The notes: generated by a model not told the origin, from the letters alone. A stretch of DNA of 64,000 nt from an uncultured Lachnospiraceae bacterium (GCA_947384285.1 CANDGI010000004.1:55458-119457); one strand, 5' to 3'. Numbered from the stretch's first letter, positions 45,614-55,048 are shown. Numbers and translations are program-made.

Positions 45614-46501
45614 GTGAAAAAGAAACATAAGGTTCGCATGAACCAGGATCATCTCTATGGATATTCCTTTGTGGCTCCCACAATTATCGGACTTTTGATT
45701 TTAAACGTATATCCATTAATCCAGACCATTTATCTAAGCTTTACCTCTGCAAAAGCGTTCGGAGATTATGATATCGTGGGACTTGGCAATTACCTTACCA
45801 TGTTTACCAGCAAAGAATTCTGGAGAGCTACCTGGAATACGCTGCTGTTTTGCATTCTGACAGTTCCCGTCGGCGTGCTGCTTGCCCTTTTGGTGGCAAT
45901 CCTCCTCAATTCCAGAGTCAAAGGCAAAGTGGTATTCCGGGCTATTTTCTTCCTTCCAATGGTAGTGGCTCCTGCAGCCGTCGCCATGGTCTGGAAATGG
46001 ATGTTTAATTCGGAATACGGCATTATCAATACCATTTTCCATTTGGACACAGAGTGGATTACCGACCCGAACATTGTAATTGTTACAGTAGCAATCGTAG
46101 CAATCTGGAGTTCCATCGGGTACGATGCAGTCCTTCTGCTTTCCGGCATCCAGAATATTTCAAAATCTTATTATGAAGCGGCAAGCTTAGACGGTGCCAC
46201 AAAAATCCAGCAGTTTTTCCGCATTACGCTGCCTATGGTGTCCCCCACGCTGTTTGTGGTAATGATTATGCGGCTGATGGCCTCCATCAAGGTTTATGAT
46301 TTGATTTACATGATGGTAGGCGAAGGCAACCCAGCTTTAAGCAAATCCCAGTCCCTGATGTACCTGTTTTACCGGGAATCCTTTGTTTCAGGAAACCGGG
46401 GCTATGCGTCCGCAATTGTAATTTTTACGGTAATTTTAATCGGAATCATCACGGGCATCCAGTTTATCGGCCAGAAAAAATGGGTCAGCTACGAAGTGTA
46501 A
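45614..46501 (+). CDS. Sugar ABC transporter permease 1
   Basis: A 295-residue membrane protein with six segments, of the MalF/MsmF type. The EAA loop is YYEAASLDGATKIQQFFRITLP near residue 190. The start is GTG at 45614 after AAAGGAG. It pairs with the next permease; no ATPase gene is nearby, as is common when a shared MsmK-type ATPase serves several transporters. Confidence 0.92.
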   Translation: MKKKHKVRMNQDHLYGYSFVAPTIIGLLILNVYPLIQTIYLSFTSAKAFGDYDIVGLGNYLTMFTSKEFWRATWNTLLFCILTVPVGVLLALLVAILLNSRVKGKVVFRAIFFLPMVVAPAAVAMVWKWMFNSEYGIINTIFHLDTEWITDPNIVIVTVAIVAIWSSIGYDAVLLLSGIQNISKSYYEAASLDGATKIQQFFRITLPMVSPTLFVVMIMRLMASIKVYDLIYMMVGEGNPALSKSQSLMYLFYRESFVSGNRGYASAIVIFTVILIGIITGIQFIGQKKWVSYEV

Positions 46502-46516
46502 AGGAGGAAGGCAACG

Positions 46517-47341
46517 ATGGCAAAAACAAAAAGATGGCGTACAATAGGAACTTATATTGCATTGATACTTGGTTCCATTGTAATGATTTTCCCTTTTATC
46601 TGGATGCTTTTAACAGCATTTAAGACAAATTCAGAGGTAATGCAGATTCCACCTTCCATTTTACCCTCTCAATGGAATATGGCTTCCTTCCAAAAGGCAC
46701 TCGACCTTCTGCCTTTTGGAAATCTGTATCTAAATACTGCATTGATGATTCTGCTGCGCGTCCTCTGTGCGGTTGGATTCTGCTCCATGGCAGGCTATGC
46801 TTTTGCAAAGCTGGAATTCAGGGGAAAAAACCTGCTTTTCGTGCTGGTGATTATCCAGCAGATGATTCCGGGGCAGATTTTCATTATCCCCCAGTACCAG
46901 ATGCTTGCAAAGGTGGGATTGACCGACAGCCTGTTTTCCCTGGTATTTCCAGGCCTGGTCAGTGCCTTCGGCGTGTTCTTTCTCCGGCAGGCTTATATGG
47001 GAATCCCCGATGAGGTTGCAGAAGCTGCCTGCCTAGACGGCTGTACCAGATGGCAGACCTTCACGAAAGTGCTGTTTCCCTTGACAAAATCCTCGGTAGC
47101 AGCCCTCTCCGTATTTACGGCAGTCTTTGCCTATACCGATTTGATGTGGCCTTTGGTTGCCAACACCAATATCAACCACACCACATTGTCCGCAGGGCTT
47201 TCCACATTAAACGGACAGTTCAGCACCAATTATCCGGTGCTGATGGCAGGTTCCCTTTTGGCAATGCTTCCAATGGTGCTCTTATACCTTGTATTCCAGA
47301 GACATTTCATTGAAGGAGTGGCAATGACTGGTGGAAAATAA
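46517..47341 (+). CDS. Sugar ABC transporter permease 2
   Basis: A 274-residue membrane protein of the MalG/MsmG type with six segments; the EAA loop is EVAEAACLDGCTRWQTFTKVLFP. It starts 15 bases after permease 1 with AAAGGAGG. The last codons (VAMTGGK, TAA) lie in the first copy of a short tandem duplication that continues into the next gene start. Confidence 0.92.
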   Translation: MAKTKRWRTIGTYIALILGSIVMIFPFIWMLLTAFKTNSEVMQIPPSILPSQWNMASFQKALDLLPFGNLYLNTALMILLRVLCAVGFCSMAGYAFAKLEFRGKNLLFVLVIIQQMIPGQIFIIPQYQMLAKVGLTDSLFSLVFPGLVSAFGVFFLRQAYMGIPDEVAEAACLDGCTRWQTFTKVLFPLTKSSVAALSVFTAVFAYTDLMWPLVANTNINHTTLSAGLSTLNGQFSTNYPVLMAGSLLAMLPMVLLYLVFQRHFIEGVAMTGGK

Positions 47342-47390
47342 GAAATTTTTTATGAAAGGATTGGCTATCACTGGTGGAAAATAAGAAACT
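47311..47390 (+). repeat. 38-39-bp duplication spanning permease end and galactosidase start
   Basis: TGAAGGAGTGGCAATGACTG (47311) is repeated at 47352 as TGAAAGGATTGGCTATCACT, both followed by GGTGGAAAATAAGAAA. The second copy re-encodes the permease tail as a stranded 10-codon frame ending ITGGK. Confidence 0.8.
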
Positions 47391-49782
47391 TCAAATGGAC
47401 TATATTACTTTACACACAAAACATACCACCTATCAGATGGGAATTACAGAATCTGGATTCTTGCTGCATCTCTACTACGGACCCAAAACCCAGGGAGAGC
47501 TGGACGGCCTTCTGACTTTTGCAGACAGAGGCTACAGCGGCAATCCTTATGAGCTCCGGGACGACAGAAGCTTCTCCTTAGACGCGCTTCCCCAGGAATA
47601 TCCCAATTATGGGAACGGCGATTTCCGCAGCCCGGCTTTTCGGCTGCGGGATGCAGCTGGCATATTCGGAACAGACCTGCGCTATGAAAGCCACCGTATG
47701 GTTCCTGGAAAATACGAAATTCCCGGCCTTCCGGCTGCCTATACGGTGGAAGATTTTCCTGGGAATTCTTCTACGCCCTGCAGCACAAAGGATTGTCCGC
47801 CTTCTGCAGCCTGCAGCACAAAAGATTGCCCTCCTTGTGCAGCCTGCAGCACAAAAGATTGCCCGCTTTCCGCAGCCTGCAGCACGAAGGATTGCCCGCT
47901 TTCCGCAGCCTGCAGTACAAAGGAGTGTTCGCCTTGCGCATCTGCCCCTATCTTATATCACAGGGACAAGTACACCTCTGCTTATACCGTGGAGGTTACC
48001 CTTTGTGACCAGCGGACAGGTGTGAAGGCTGTGCTTCTCTTTGGGATTTTTCCAGAGCTTGACGTGATTACCAGGTGCGCGGTCATCAAGAATGAGGGAA
48101 ATGGCTCTGTCTTTTTGAATAAGGCCTATAGCATGTGCCTGGATTTTCTAACGGGCAGCTATGACCTGATTCATTTCCACGGAAGGCACGCCATGGAACG
48201 GAATTTTGAACGGATACCTGTGATTTGCGGAACCCAAAGCTTTGGGAGCAGGAGGGGGACCTCCAGCCATCAGCACAATCCCTTTTTCATCCTTGCAGAC
48301 AAGGATACAACAGAGGATTACGGCAGCTGTTACGGCATATCCCTTTTGTACAGCGGAAACTTCCGGTTTGAAGCGGAGCGTGACCAGTACTGCCAGACCA
48401 GGCTGCAGATTGGCATTTCTGACGAAATGTTTGATTATGAGCTGAAACCGGGAGAAGAATTTTATACGCCGGAGGCAGCACTGGCCTACACCGGGAATGG
48501 CCTTGCCGCTTTGTCCCATATTTACCACAAACTTATCCGCCAGCATGTCTGCCGGGGATTCTGGAAGGAAAGGCGCAGACCCATTTTAATCAATAACTGG
48601 GAAGCAACCTATTATAATTTTACCGGAAAACAAATTCTCTCCATTGCAAGGGAGGCAGCAAACCTGGGCGTGGAAATGTTTGTTTTGGACGACGGATGGT
48701 TTGGAAAACGGGATGATGACAACAGCGGACTGGGCGACTGGTACGTCAATGAGGAAAAGCTAGGCAGATCCCTGGCAGAAATCTCGGAAGAAATCCATGG
48801 CATGGATATGCTTTTCGGCCTTTGGATTGAGCCGGAAATGGTCAATGAGGACAGCAGCCTTTACAAAAAACACCCAGACTGGGCTTTTGTGATTCCAGGC
48901 AAAAAGCCGGTCATGTGCAGAAACCAATTAGTGCTGGATTTTTCCAGAAAGGAAGTGGTGGACGGCATTTTCCAGGAGATTGCGAAGGTGCTGGATTCCA
49001 TTCGGGTGGAATATATCAAGATGGATATGAACCGAAGTATCTGCGACGTTTACAGCGCAGTTTCTGGTTATCAGAATTACGGAAAGATTATGCATCAATA
49101 TGTGCTGGGCGTATATGATTTCCTGGAACGGCTTCACACCCGGTATCCCGGGATTTTGATTGAGGGCTGCAGCGGCGGAGGCGGAAGGTTCGACGCAGGA
49201 ATGCTTTATTATACGCCTCAGATTTGGTGCAGTGATGATACCGATGCCATAGAACGGATTAAAATCCAGCATGGCACTTCCTTCGGCTATCCAATTTCTG
49301 CCGTAGGCTCCCACGTATCAGCCGTCCCAAACGAGCAGACCGGAAGAAGCGTACCCCTGGGCACACGGGCAGTATGCGCCATGGCCGGAAGCTTTGGATA
49401 TGAACTGGATATCAGCAAACTGGATGCAGAAGAAAAGGAATACATCAAACAGCAGATTCTTGATTATAAAAAATTTTGGAACCTTTTTCATAACGGACTT
49501 TACTATCGGCTGCACCAGCCCGCAAAGGATACAGAAGCAGCGGCATGGATGTTCGTTTCAGAAGATAAAAACGAAGCGCTCCTCAATATCATTTCCCTGG
49601 ATGCCCATGCGAATGCACCGACGGTTTATGTCCGGCTGAAGGGACTGGATGCAAGAAAAAATTATCTGGTGAGAAACAATGGAAAGGTATTCAACGGGAA
49701 CGTGCTGATGCATGTGGGAATTGCGGTTCCGTTTCATGCTGGAGAATATCATGCATGGCAGTATCATCTGCAGGCATTGTAA
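47374..49782 (+). CDS. Alpha-galactosidase (GH36) with a cysteine-rich minisatellite insert
   Basis: An 802-residue GH36 enzyme. Catalytic motifs are MFVLDDGWFGKRDDDNSGLG, GLWIEPEMVNEDS, VEYIKMDMNRSICD (nucleophile aspartate) and WCSDDTDAIERIKIQHGTS (acid/base aspartate). It hydrolyses alpha-1,6-galactosides such as melibiose. Residues 136-190 hold five 11-residue repeats of the C-S-T-K-D-C-P type that are not normal in GH36 and come from a 33-bp tandem repeat. No signal peptide is seen, so it is cytosolic. The start could be GTG at 47374 or ATG at 47395; neither has a clear ribosome binding site. Confidence 0.92.
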   Translation: MENKKLQMDYITLHTKHTTYQMGITESGFLLHLYYGPKTQGELDGLLTFADRGYSGNPYELRDDRSFSLDALPQEYPNYGNGDFRSPAFRLRDAAGIFGTDLRYESHRMVPGKYEIPGLPAAYTVEDFPGNSSTPCSTKDCPPSAACSTKDCPPCAACSTKDCPLSAACSTKDCPLSAACSTKECSPCASAPILYHRDKYTSAYTVEVTLCDQRTGVKAVLLFGIFPELDVITRCAVIKNEGNGSVFLNKAYSMCLDFLTGSYDLIHFHGRHAMERNFERIPVICGTQSFGSRRGTSSHQHNPFFILADKDTTEDYGSCYGISLLYSGNFRFEAERDQYCQTRLQIGISDEMFDYELKPGEEFYTPEAALAYTGNGLAALSHIYHKLIRQHVCRGFWKERRRPILINNWEATYYNFTGKQILSIAREAANLGVEMFVLDDGWFGKRDDDNSGLGDWYVNEEKLGRSLAEISEEIHGMDMLFGLWIEPEMVNEDSSLYKKHPDWAFVIPGKKPVMCRNQLVLDFSRKEVVDGIFQEIAKVLDSIRVEYIKMDMNRSICDVYSAVSGYQNYGKIMHQYVLGVYDFLERLHTRYPGILIEGCSGGGGRFDAGMLYYTPQIWCSDDTDAIERIKIQHGTSFGYPISAVGSHVSAVPNEQTGRSVPLGTRAVCAMAGSFGYELDISKLDAEEKEYIKQQILDYKKFWNLFHNGLYYRLHQPAKDTEAAAWMFVSEDKNEALLNIISLDAHANAPTVYVRLKGLDARKNYLVRNNGKVFNGNVLMHVGIAVPFHAGEYHAWQYHLQAL
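47779..47943 (+). repeat. In-frame 33-bp minisatellite, five units, in the alpha-galactosidase
   Basis: Five 33-bp units encode C-S-T-K-D/E-C-(P/S)-(P/L)-(S/C)-A-(A/S). The units differ at a few positions. Each begins TGCAGCACAAA or close to it. All are in frame, so copy-number change would lengthen or shorten the protein by 11 residues. Confidence 0.95.
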
Positions 49783-49856
49783 ATGCACTGTCAAAATTAC
49801 CATATTAAAAACGCTGATTCTCTTTTTGGGGTGTCAGTATATAAGTGTGGACAGGA

Positions 49857-49911
49857 AAAGCCGAACAATCTATACTATCAAGTGAACGAGTAAATCTTTC
49901 GGCTTTTTTTG
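49857..49911 (+). terminator. Terminator after the alpha-galactosidase operon
   Basis: AAAGCCGAA and TTCGGCTTT form a 9-bp stem around a 35-base loop and are followed by TTTTT. It lies about 75 bases past the galactosidase stop and overlaps the end of the small converging frame at 49870. Confidence 0.7.
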
Positions 49912-50142
49912 TCCAAAGTATTGGCATAGGTCCAGTTTTAAATTTATGGAATTTTTCGGAGAACCAGTTTCCCCAGAATCTTTCCACTTTATTATTTTAT
50001 TAGGGGCATCATCATAATCTATGGAAGGCAGACCGATAGAGCCATAGCTATATTTATATGTGTGATAGCTCTTTCCCCTTGTTTCCTTTTCGATAATTTC
50101 CATTATTTTAGCTATATGAAGCTCCTTTTTTTCGCCATTCAT
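49870..50142 (-). CDS. Small hypothetical protein downstream of AbiEii
   Basis: A 90-residue frame, MNGEKKELHIAKIMEIIEKE, ending KPKDLLVHLIV, overlapping the AbiEii end by 35 bases. It has no signal or membrane segment and no motif I recognise. The ribosome binding site is poor. It may be a real third gene of the AbiE operon or only a chance frame. Confidence 0.35.
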   Translation of the reverse strand: MNGEKKELHIAKIMEIIEKETRGKSYHTYKYSYGSIGLPSIDYDDAPNKIIKWKDSGETGSPKNSINLKLDLCQYFGQKKPKDLLVHLIV

Positions 50143-51025
50143 TTACCGAGGAAATCCAACAATCCGTTAGGTCATTATCGGTAACAGCCGCTATAAATGG
50201 CTTGGCGAGGAAGCTGTTTATCTTTCTCAAAACAATTCCATATCCCTCTGTATCTGTATCAATTTTTCGGCAGAACGCTTTCCATTTTTTCTGCATTGCT
50301 TCATCATTTCCAAATCCTATTACCTGTTCAAATTGTCCAACAGTAAAGGCATGCCCCCTGTTTTTAAAGGTCTTTTTTAGAGCCTTGGTAAGTGTCGCAC
50401 CGTCAAAATCAAATCTATTTGCAAGGTAGTAGATGTCATAGTAGTCTTTCATTCTACTGGAGAACTCCATTAGGCTGAGTATTGCGTCTATCTTTTCTGC
50501 AATTGTTGTTTCAAGTGAATAAGTGTTCACTGCAGGGGAAGGAAAATCATCAAGCTGCGTGGGGATTTTTCGTTTTTGCTGTTTTGGTACAATGACATCG
50601 CCAACACCAAAATCAATACTGAATGGTGTTCTGGTATTCTTAATTCTCGCCACAAGAGAAACCCCGATACCAGCATACTTTTTTGCAACAGCAATCGGAG
50701 CAATTTCTTTGATTTCAAAGCTAATAAAATCATTTCCTGTAGACGTTCCGATGATTTCTTCTAATACAGGTTTTAATTCTTCGGGCGTATTTGGTACTTT
50801 CCGAAGAAGGAAATCAACATCCACTGTGACACGGCTGTCGAAATTGGTAACAGAATAAATAAACAAACCGCCTTTGAGAATGAGATTATCAGCGTATTTG
50901 GATTTCTCCAAACGACGTAAGAACTCTTCCTGGCAGAAAAGCTGCAGACAGAGCTGATAAGTTCTGCCGCTTTCAGCGGCTTTGTTTTTCAATCTTGCGA
51001 GCACAGACGCAGCTATATCAGCCAT
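50108..51025 (-). CDS. AbiEii-type nucleotidyltransferase toxin
   Basis: A 305-residue nucleotidyltransferase of the AbiEii family. Markers are ADNLILKGGLFIYSVTNFDS and TVDVDFLLRK, the catalytic D-x-D, then SLETTIAEKIDAILSL and RMKDYYDIYYLANRF, the family C-terminal motif. AbiE pairs are type IV-like toxin-antitoxin/abortive-infection systems; the toxin transfers nucleotides to a cellular target, shown for relatives to be tRNA. Its start overlaps the antitoxin gene by 8 bases. Confidence 0.9.
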   Translation of the reverse strand: MADIAASVLARLKNKAAESGRTYQLCLQLFCQEEFLRRLEKSKYADNLILKGGLFIYSVTNFDSRVTVDVDFLLRKVPNTPEELKPVLEEIIGTSTGNDFISFEIKEIAPIAVAKKYAGIGVSLVARIKNTRTPFSIDFGVGDVIVPKQQKRKIPTQLDDFPSPAVNTYSLETTIAEKIDAILSLMEFSSRMKDYYDIYYLANRFDFDGATLTKALKKTFKNRGHAFTVGQFEQVIGFGNDEAMQKKWKAFCRKIDTDTEGYGIVLRKINSFLAKPFIAAVTDNDLTDCWISSVNEWRKKGASYS

Positions 51026-51653
51026 TCAAAAGCACCTCCATTATATTCATGACCTTTGTATAAAGTTTCATTTCTTTTGCATATCTGGAAAGATTTACAA
51101 GGTTTTTGTTCTTATCAATGGCATAGGCATTGACCGCTTTATTGAAAATTTCATTGTCCAATTTCGTGCGATACTTGAAGCAATCACAAAGCGTCCGCTC
51201 ACGGTCATAAACGGCCAGAGAAATGCCGTTAAAATTATCTATTGTTTTACCCAGATTCAAAAAATTCTTTTGGATAAAGTATGGTTTCAAGGGTATTTCC
51301 TGTACCCGTTTTACTGTTCTTGAGGCTGTCCGTGGTACTGCAACCGACCATTTACGAGGAGAAAAATCACTATACCCATAATGAAATAGAGCAGATTCTA
51401 CGCAGATGATTCCTCTTGGAAGCATTTCTTTTAATATTTGTTCATCTGTCACAATGGCATTTTGAGGAAGTTGATAAAAGCCACGGCGGATTCTTTCTAT
51501 TACGCCTTCTTTACAAAGTGCGGCTACTTCATAATTTTTAATTCCGTCTAAAACAAAGTCCGATGTTTTTGCTATGCCGCCTTTATTTAAAATTACTTTT
51601 TTTGCAAGTTCCCTTTTATTCAAATAAACACCAACTTTCTGCACGCAAAACAC
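51018..51653 (-). CDS. AbiEi-type antitoxin/repressor
   Basis: A 211-residue protein: N-terminal winged-helix (ILNKGGIAKTSDFVLDGIKN, LCKEGVIERIRRGFYQLPQN), then GIICVESALFHYGYSDFSP and VYDRERTLCDCFKYRTKLDN of the AbiEi C-terminal domain. It neutralises the toxin and represses the operon. The exact start is uncertain: GTG at 51653, GTG at 51644 or TTG at 51623 are possible and none has a strong ribosome binding site. Confidence 0.87.
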   Translation of the reverse strand: MFCVQKVGVYLNKRELAKKVILNKGGIAKTSDFVLDGIKNYEVAALCKEGVIERIRRGFYQLPQNAIVTDEQILKEMLPRGIICVESALFHYGYSDFSPRKWSVAVPRTASRTVKRVQEIPLKPYFIQKNFLNLGKTIDNFNGISLAVYDRERTLCDCFKYRTKLDNEIFNKAVNAYAIDKNKNLVNLSRYAKEMKLYTKVMNIMEVLLNG

Positions 51654-52350
51654 TTTTGTTGTGTGCTTTTATTATATGGAAATGCAAAACAAATTTCAAT
51701 AATTTTAGGCAGACATTTTACAAAAGCTGCCTGCTGTCTTAAACACAATTTTTGAGTTTTGTCCTTATCTGGTTTCATACTTCGGGCATATTTGGATAAA
51801 GACGAACCGACATATATCGGAGAGAAAAGTCTTTGTGGCTTGCCAGAGACATCTGCAAAGCAGCACAGCTTATGGCCAATAATCCCCATTCGATTATTTC
51901 TCTATGGTGATCTTACCTCGAAGTTATCAGAGTTATTTCTTTCCTGTAAATCTTGGTTTTGTATATATTCTCTGATAATTTCATCTGTAACATTTCCACT
52001 ACTTGCCACAAAATATCCTCTTTTAGATCCCTCTAAAGATAACATTGCCAAATTTCTAACACTCAATTTAACAACAGGAGAATATGAACCAATAGAGAAT
52101 AACAAACGGGCACAAACCGCCATTCTTCATACCGGAATAAGCAGGGAACCTCTTGTAAAAGCCCGCAGAAGAATAACCATCCGCTTTCTAAAGCACGCCT
52201 TCGCTGCGGCAACGCAAAAGAGTTCACCGATGAATGGATGCTCCTAAAAAAAGATATGGATTATCCCAGCCTGTATGAAGAATTGATAAATGCCTGTAAT
52301 GAAGGGGTTGCCGGTACATACTTCAGTTTTTTAAAAACTGCCTGTCATTT
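51654..52350. other. Decayed DNA between AbiE and the upp operon
   Basis: It holds a transposase relic (51902-52060) and, on the plus strand near 52198-52355, a coding-like relic reading EFTDEWMLLKKDMDYPSLYE that matches no family I recognise. A perfect inverted repeat CAGTTTTT/AAAAACTG near 52325 may terminate the dCMP deaminase operon. No intact gene. Confidence 0.5.
51902..52060 (-). pseudogene. IS200/IS605-type TnpA transposase relic
   Basis: A fragment reading SKRGYFVASSGNVTDEIIRE followed by YIQNQDLQERNNSDNF, matching the C-terminal end of IS200/IS605 single-strand transposases (R-G-Y-F-x-x-x-x-G-N-V-T). The catalytic HUH and tyrosine region is missing, and no TnpB follows. Confidence 0.6.
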
Positions 52351-52836
52351 TTATAATACCATCTTCACTTCCCGCCCCGTATGGGTATACTGATAGTACC
52401 GCACTCCTGACGCGTCCAGCATACGCTTAGAAGCAATGACCGACGGCGTATCCTTATATTTGTCACTGTCATACACTATCGTTTTAATGCCCGACTGAAT
52501 AATCGCCTTGGCGCATTCATTGCAGGGGAACAGGGATACATACAGCTTCGCCCCCTCCAGGCTGCCGCCCCTGTAATTCAAAATCGCATTCAGTTCACTG
52601 TGGGTAGTATACAAATACTTGTTATCCAAAGGTTCTCCCTCCCGGTTCCAGGGGAATTCATCATCGGAACACCCGATCGGGAACCCATTGTAGCCCATGG
52701 ACAAAATCTTGTTATCCGGACTGACAATGCAGGCTCCCACCTGTGTGCCCGGATCTTTGGAGCGCATGGCGGAAAGCATTGCCACCCCCATAAAATATTC
52801 ATCCCAGGTAAGGTAATCCTGTCTTTTATTACTCAC
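52351..52836 (-). CDS. dCMP deaminase-family protein
   Basis: A 161-residue zinc-dependent deaminase. LYTTHSELNAIL carries the HxE zinc/proton residues and LYVSLFPCNECAKAIIQSG the PCxxC zinc cysteines; DYLTWDEYFMGVAMLSAMRS is the family start. It would make dUMP for thymidylate synthesis. GTG at 52836 gives the normal length; a longer frame would overlap upp. It is the last gene of the sua5-upp operon. Confidence 0.9.
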   Translation of the reverse strand: MSNKRQDYLTWDEYFMGVAMLSAMRSKDPGTQVGACIVSPDNKILSMGYNGFPIGCSDDEFPWNREGEPLDNKYLYTTHSELNAILNYRGGSLEGAKLYVSLFPCNECAKAIIQSGIKTIVYDSDKYKDTPSVIASKRMLDASGVRYYQYTHTGREVKMVL

Positions 52837-52855
52837 AATTATCACTTCTTCCTTC

Positions 52856-53485
52856 CTATTTCGTGCCGAAAATCCTGTCTCCGGCATCGCCAAGCCCTGG
52901 AACAATATAGCCGTGGCCGTTAAGTTTTTCATCCAGGGCTCCTATATAGACGTCCACATCCGGGTGGGCGGTTTTCATTGCTTCCACGCCTTCCGGTGCG
53001 GCAATAATGCAGAGGAAATGGATGTTCTTGACCCCTTTGTTTTTCAGCATCTGGATAGCTGCTACCGCAGACCCGCCTGTGGCAAGCATTGGGTCAACCA
53101 CAAACACTTCCCGTTCGGAACAGTCCTCTGGCAGCTTACAGTAATATTCTACCGGATCCAATGTCTCTGGGTCACGGTACAATCCGATATGCCCTACCTT
53201 TGCCGCCGGAATCATTGCCAGCATTCCGTCTACCATCCCAAGACCCGCCCGCAGAATGGGCACCACTGCCAGCTTCTTGCCTTTCAAGCCTTTTACTGTG
53301 GTGGCGCAGATGGGGGTTTCAATCTCTATATCCTCCAATTCCAGATTCCTGGTGGCTTCATAGCACATCAGCATGGCGATTTCGCCCACCATTCCTCGGA
53401 AATCCCTGGATCCTGTATCGCTTTTGCGTATCCACCCTATTTTGTGCTGAATCAGCGGATGATCCATGATCATTACTTTTGCCAT
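52856..53485 (-). CDS. upp: Uracil phosphoribosyltransferase
   Basis: A 209-residue enzyme, the usual length for Upp. [20 protein letters not shown] opens it; [16 protein letters not shown] and [17 protein letters not shown] (PRPP loop) follow, ending [18 protein letters not shown]. It salvages uracil to UMP. ATG at 53485 follows AAAGGAG by 11 bases; GTG four codons earlier is less likely. Confidence 0.96.
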   Translation of the reverse strand: MAKVMIMDHPLIQHKIGWIRKSDTGSRDFRGMVGEIAMLMCYEATRNLELEDIEIETPICATTVKGLKGKKLAVVPILRAGLGMVDGMLAMIPAAKVGHIGLYRDPETLDPVEYYCKLPEDCSEREVFVVDPMLATGGSAVAAIQMLKNKGVKNIHFLCIIAAPEGVEAMKTAHPDVDVYIGALDEKLNGHGYIVPGLGDAGDRIFGTK

Positions 53486-53513
53486 ATTATTTACCACTCC
53501 TTTATCTATATCC

Positions 53514-53969
53514 TTATCCTTCGTTTATCAAATTCACTAATTTTTTAATGGTCTTATTCAAAGTCTCATAGCAGAGACCGTAGGATTGAAGGGTTCCGCC
53601 GTAAGGATTTAAAATCTCCAGTTCATCTCCGGTTAAATCTGTCAGAACCTCCACATCCGCTTCCAGGCTCTCTTCATATTCTTCCAGAATCTTCTGCTTC
53701 TGGACAGCTTCCATGGCAATCACCAAATGGCCCTGCTGCAAATCCTCTGCCGTAAGCTGTCTTGACATCTGATTTTGTGCGTTAATCCCATTGCTGATTA
53801 GCACAGCCTCTGTTTTCTGGTTCAGCGGTTCAGGAAAAAGCACTACAAGGCCTCTGCTCTCAATTTCCACTGGGTATTTTATCATATATTCCTTCATGAT
53901 AGCTTCTGCCATAGGCGCACGTGCCGTACCGCTGTCGCATACAAAGATAATTTTACTGTATCTTTTCAT
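53514..53969 (-). CDS. Low-molecular-weight phosphatase-like protein with altered general acid
   Basis: A 151-residue protein of the LMW-PTP/arsenate reductase fold. The phosphate loop [18 protein letters not shown] keeps the C-x5-R motif. The general-acid motif, usually DPYGG, reads [17 protein letters not shown], so aspartate is replaced by asparagine. This position in the sua5-upp operon is usually YwlE, a protein-arginine phosphatase or relative. ATG at 53969 with GGAAGG is preferred over GTG three codons upstream. Confidence 0.82.
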   Translation of the reverse strand: MKRYSKIIFVCDSGTARAPMAEAIMKEYMIKYPVEIESRGLVVLFPEPLNQKTEAVLISNGINAQNQMSRQLTAEDLQQGHLVIAMEAVQKQKILEEYEESLEADVEVLTDLTGDELEILNPYGGTLQSYGLCYETLNKTIKKLVNLINEG

Positions 53970-53986
53970 ATCCGCCACCTTCCTGT

Positions 53987-55048
53987 TTACACTTCTATCA
54001 CCTGATGCCCCGCCGCTTTTTGCATGCGGTTTTTGATTGCCTGTCCGACTCCTGATGCAGGAAAACTCTCTGAATATATAATCTCCACATCCAGCTGGTC
54101 AAATTCACGCAAAACCCCATATAAATGGCGGGCAATGGAATCTGCATCTGTTCTGGTTCCAATGCTTTTTACCACCCCATGGCCATATCCGGCTCTGGTC
54201 TCTTCCGTTGCGATAATGCCCACAGATTTTCCCTCTCCCAAAGCTTCCTCTGCCAGCTCATTGATTTTCCTCTGCACCTTTTCTCTGGAACCTTCCACCA
54301 GAACCAAATCAGCCTTAGGCGCATAATGGCGGTACTTCATTCCCGGCGCTTTGGGATGAGCCTCGGCATCCCTGGCAGTTAAGCCTGGGTCTATCCTGAT
54401 TTCCCCGATTACCTCCTGGATCATTTCTGCCGTAATATATCCAGGCCTTAAAATCATGGGCGTCCCCTCTGTGAAATCCACAATGGTCGATTCAATGCCG
54501 ATTCCCACAGACCCTCCATCCAAAATCAGAGGTATCCTTCCCGTCATGTCCTCTGCCACATGCTCTGCCCTGGTAGGGCTTGGCTTCCCGGAGGTATTGG
54601 CGCTAGGCGCGGCGATAAATCCACCGCTGGACGCAATCAGCCGCAGGGCAATGGAGTGGTTTGGCATACGCACCGCCACCGTCCGAAGCCCTCCCGTAGT
54701 CTCCAGCGGCACAATATCGCTTTTTTCAAAAATCATGGTCAAAGGTCCCGGCCAGAACTTTTCTGCCAGCTTCCTTGCCGGTCCGGGCACGTTTTTTGTT
54801 ATTTTCTTCAAATCTTCCATATTGGAAATATGTATAATCAAGGGATTATCCGACGGGCGCCCTTTTGCTTCGTATATCCGCCTGGATGCCTGGGGACTGA
54901 GGGCGTCGGCTCCCAATCCGTACACCGTTTCTGTGGGAAATGCCACCAGGCCTCCCTGCCTTATCACCTGTCCTGCCGCATGAATTTTTTCCCTGATTGC
55001 TTCTTCGCTCTGTTTCTCATCTGTAAGAGTTACAATTGTTGTTTCCAT
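53987..55048 (-). CDS. sua5: Threonylcarbamoyl-AMP synthase
   Basis: A 353-residue protein: YrdC domain at 1-210 (GGLVAFPTETVYGLGADALS, EAKGRPSDNPLIIHIS, APSANTSGKPSPT, ESTIVDF) and a Sua5 domain at 240-353 with the linker PKAPGMKYRHYAPKADLVLV. It makes the threonylcarbamoyl-AMP used for t6A37 in tRNA. It is first in the operon followed by LMW phosphatase, upp and dCMP deaminase; the rpiB gene often found here is absent. Confidence 0.95.
   Translation of the reverse strand: METTIVTLTDEKQSEEAIREKIHAAGQVIRQGGLVAFPTETVYGLGADALSPQASRRIYEAKGRPSDNPLIIHISNMEDLKKITKNVPGPARKLAEKFWPGPLTMIFEKSDIVPLETTGGLRTVAVRMPNHSIALRLIASSGGFIAAPSANTSGKPSPTRAEHVAEDMTGRIPLILDGGSVGIGIESTIVDFTEGTPMILRPGYITAEMIQEVIGEIRIDPGLTARDAEAHPKAPGMKYRHYAPKADLVLVEGSREKVQRKINELAEEALGEGKSVGIIATEETRAGYGHGVVKSIGTRTDADSIARHLYGVLREFDQLDVEIIYSESFPASGVGQAIKNRMQKAAGHQVIEV

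Noticed and set aside
47779-47943. CRISPR-like array
   Set aside because: The units are contiguous, in frame and coding, without spacers.
51759-52247. Plus-strand 162-codon frame
   Set aside because: It is antisense to the transposase relic and shows no domain or ribosome binding site.
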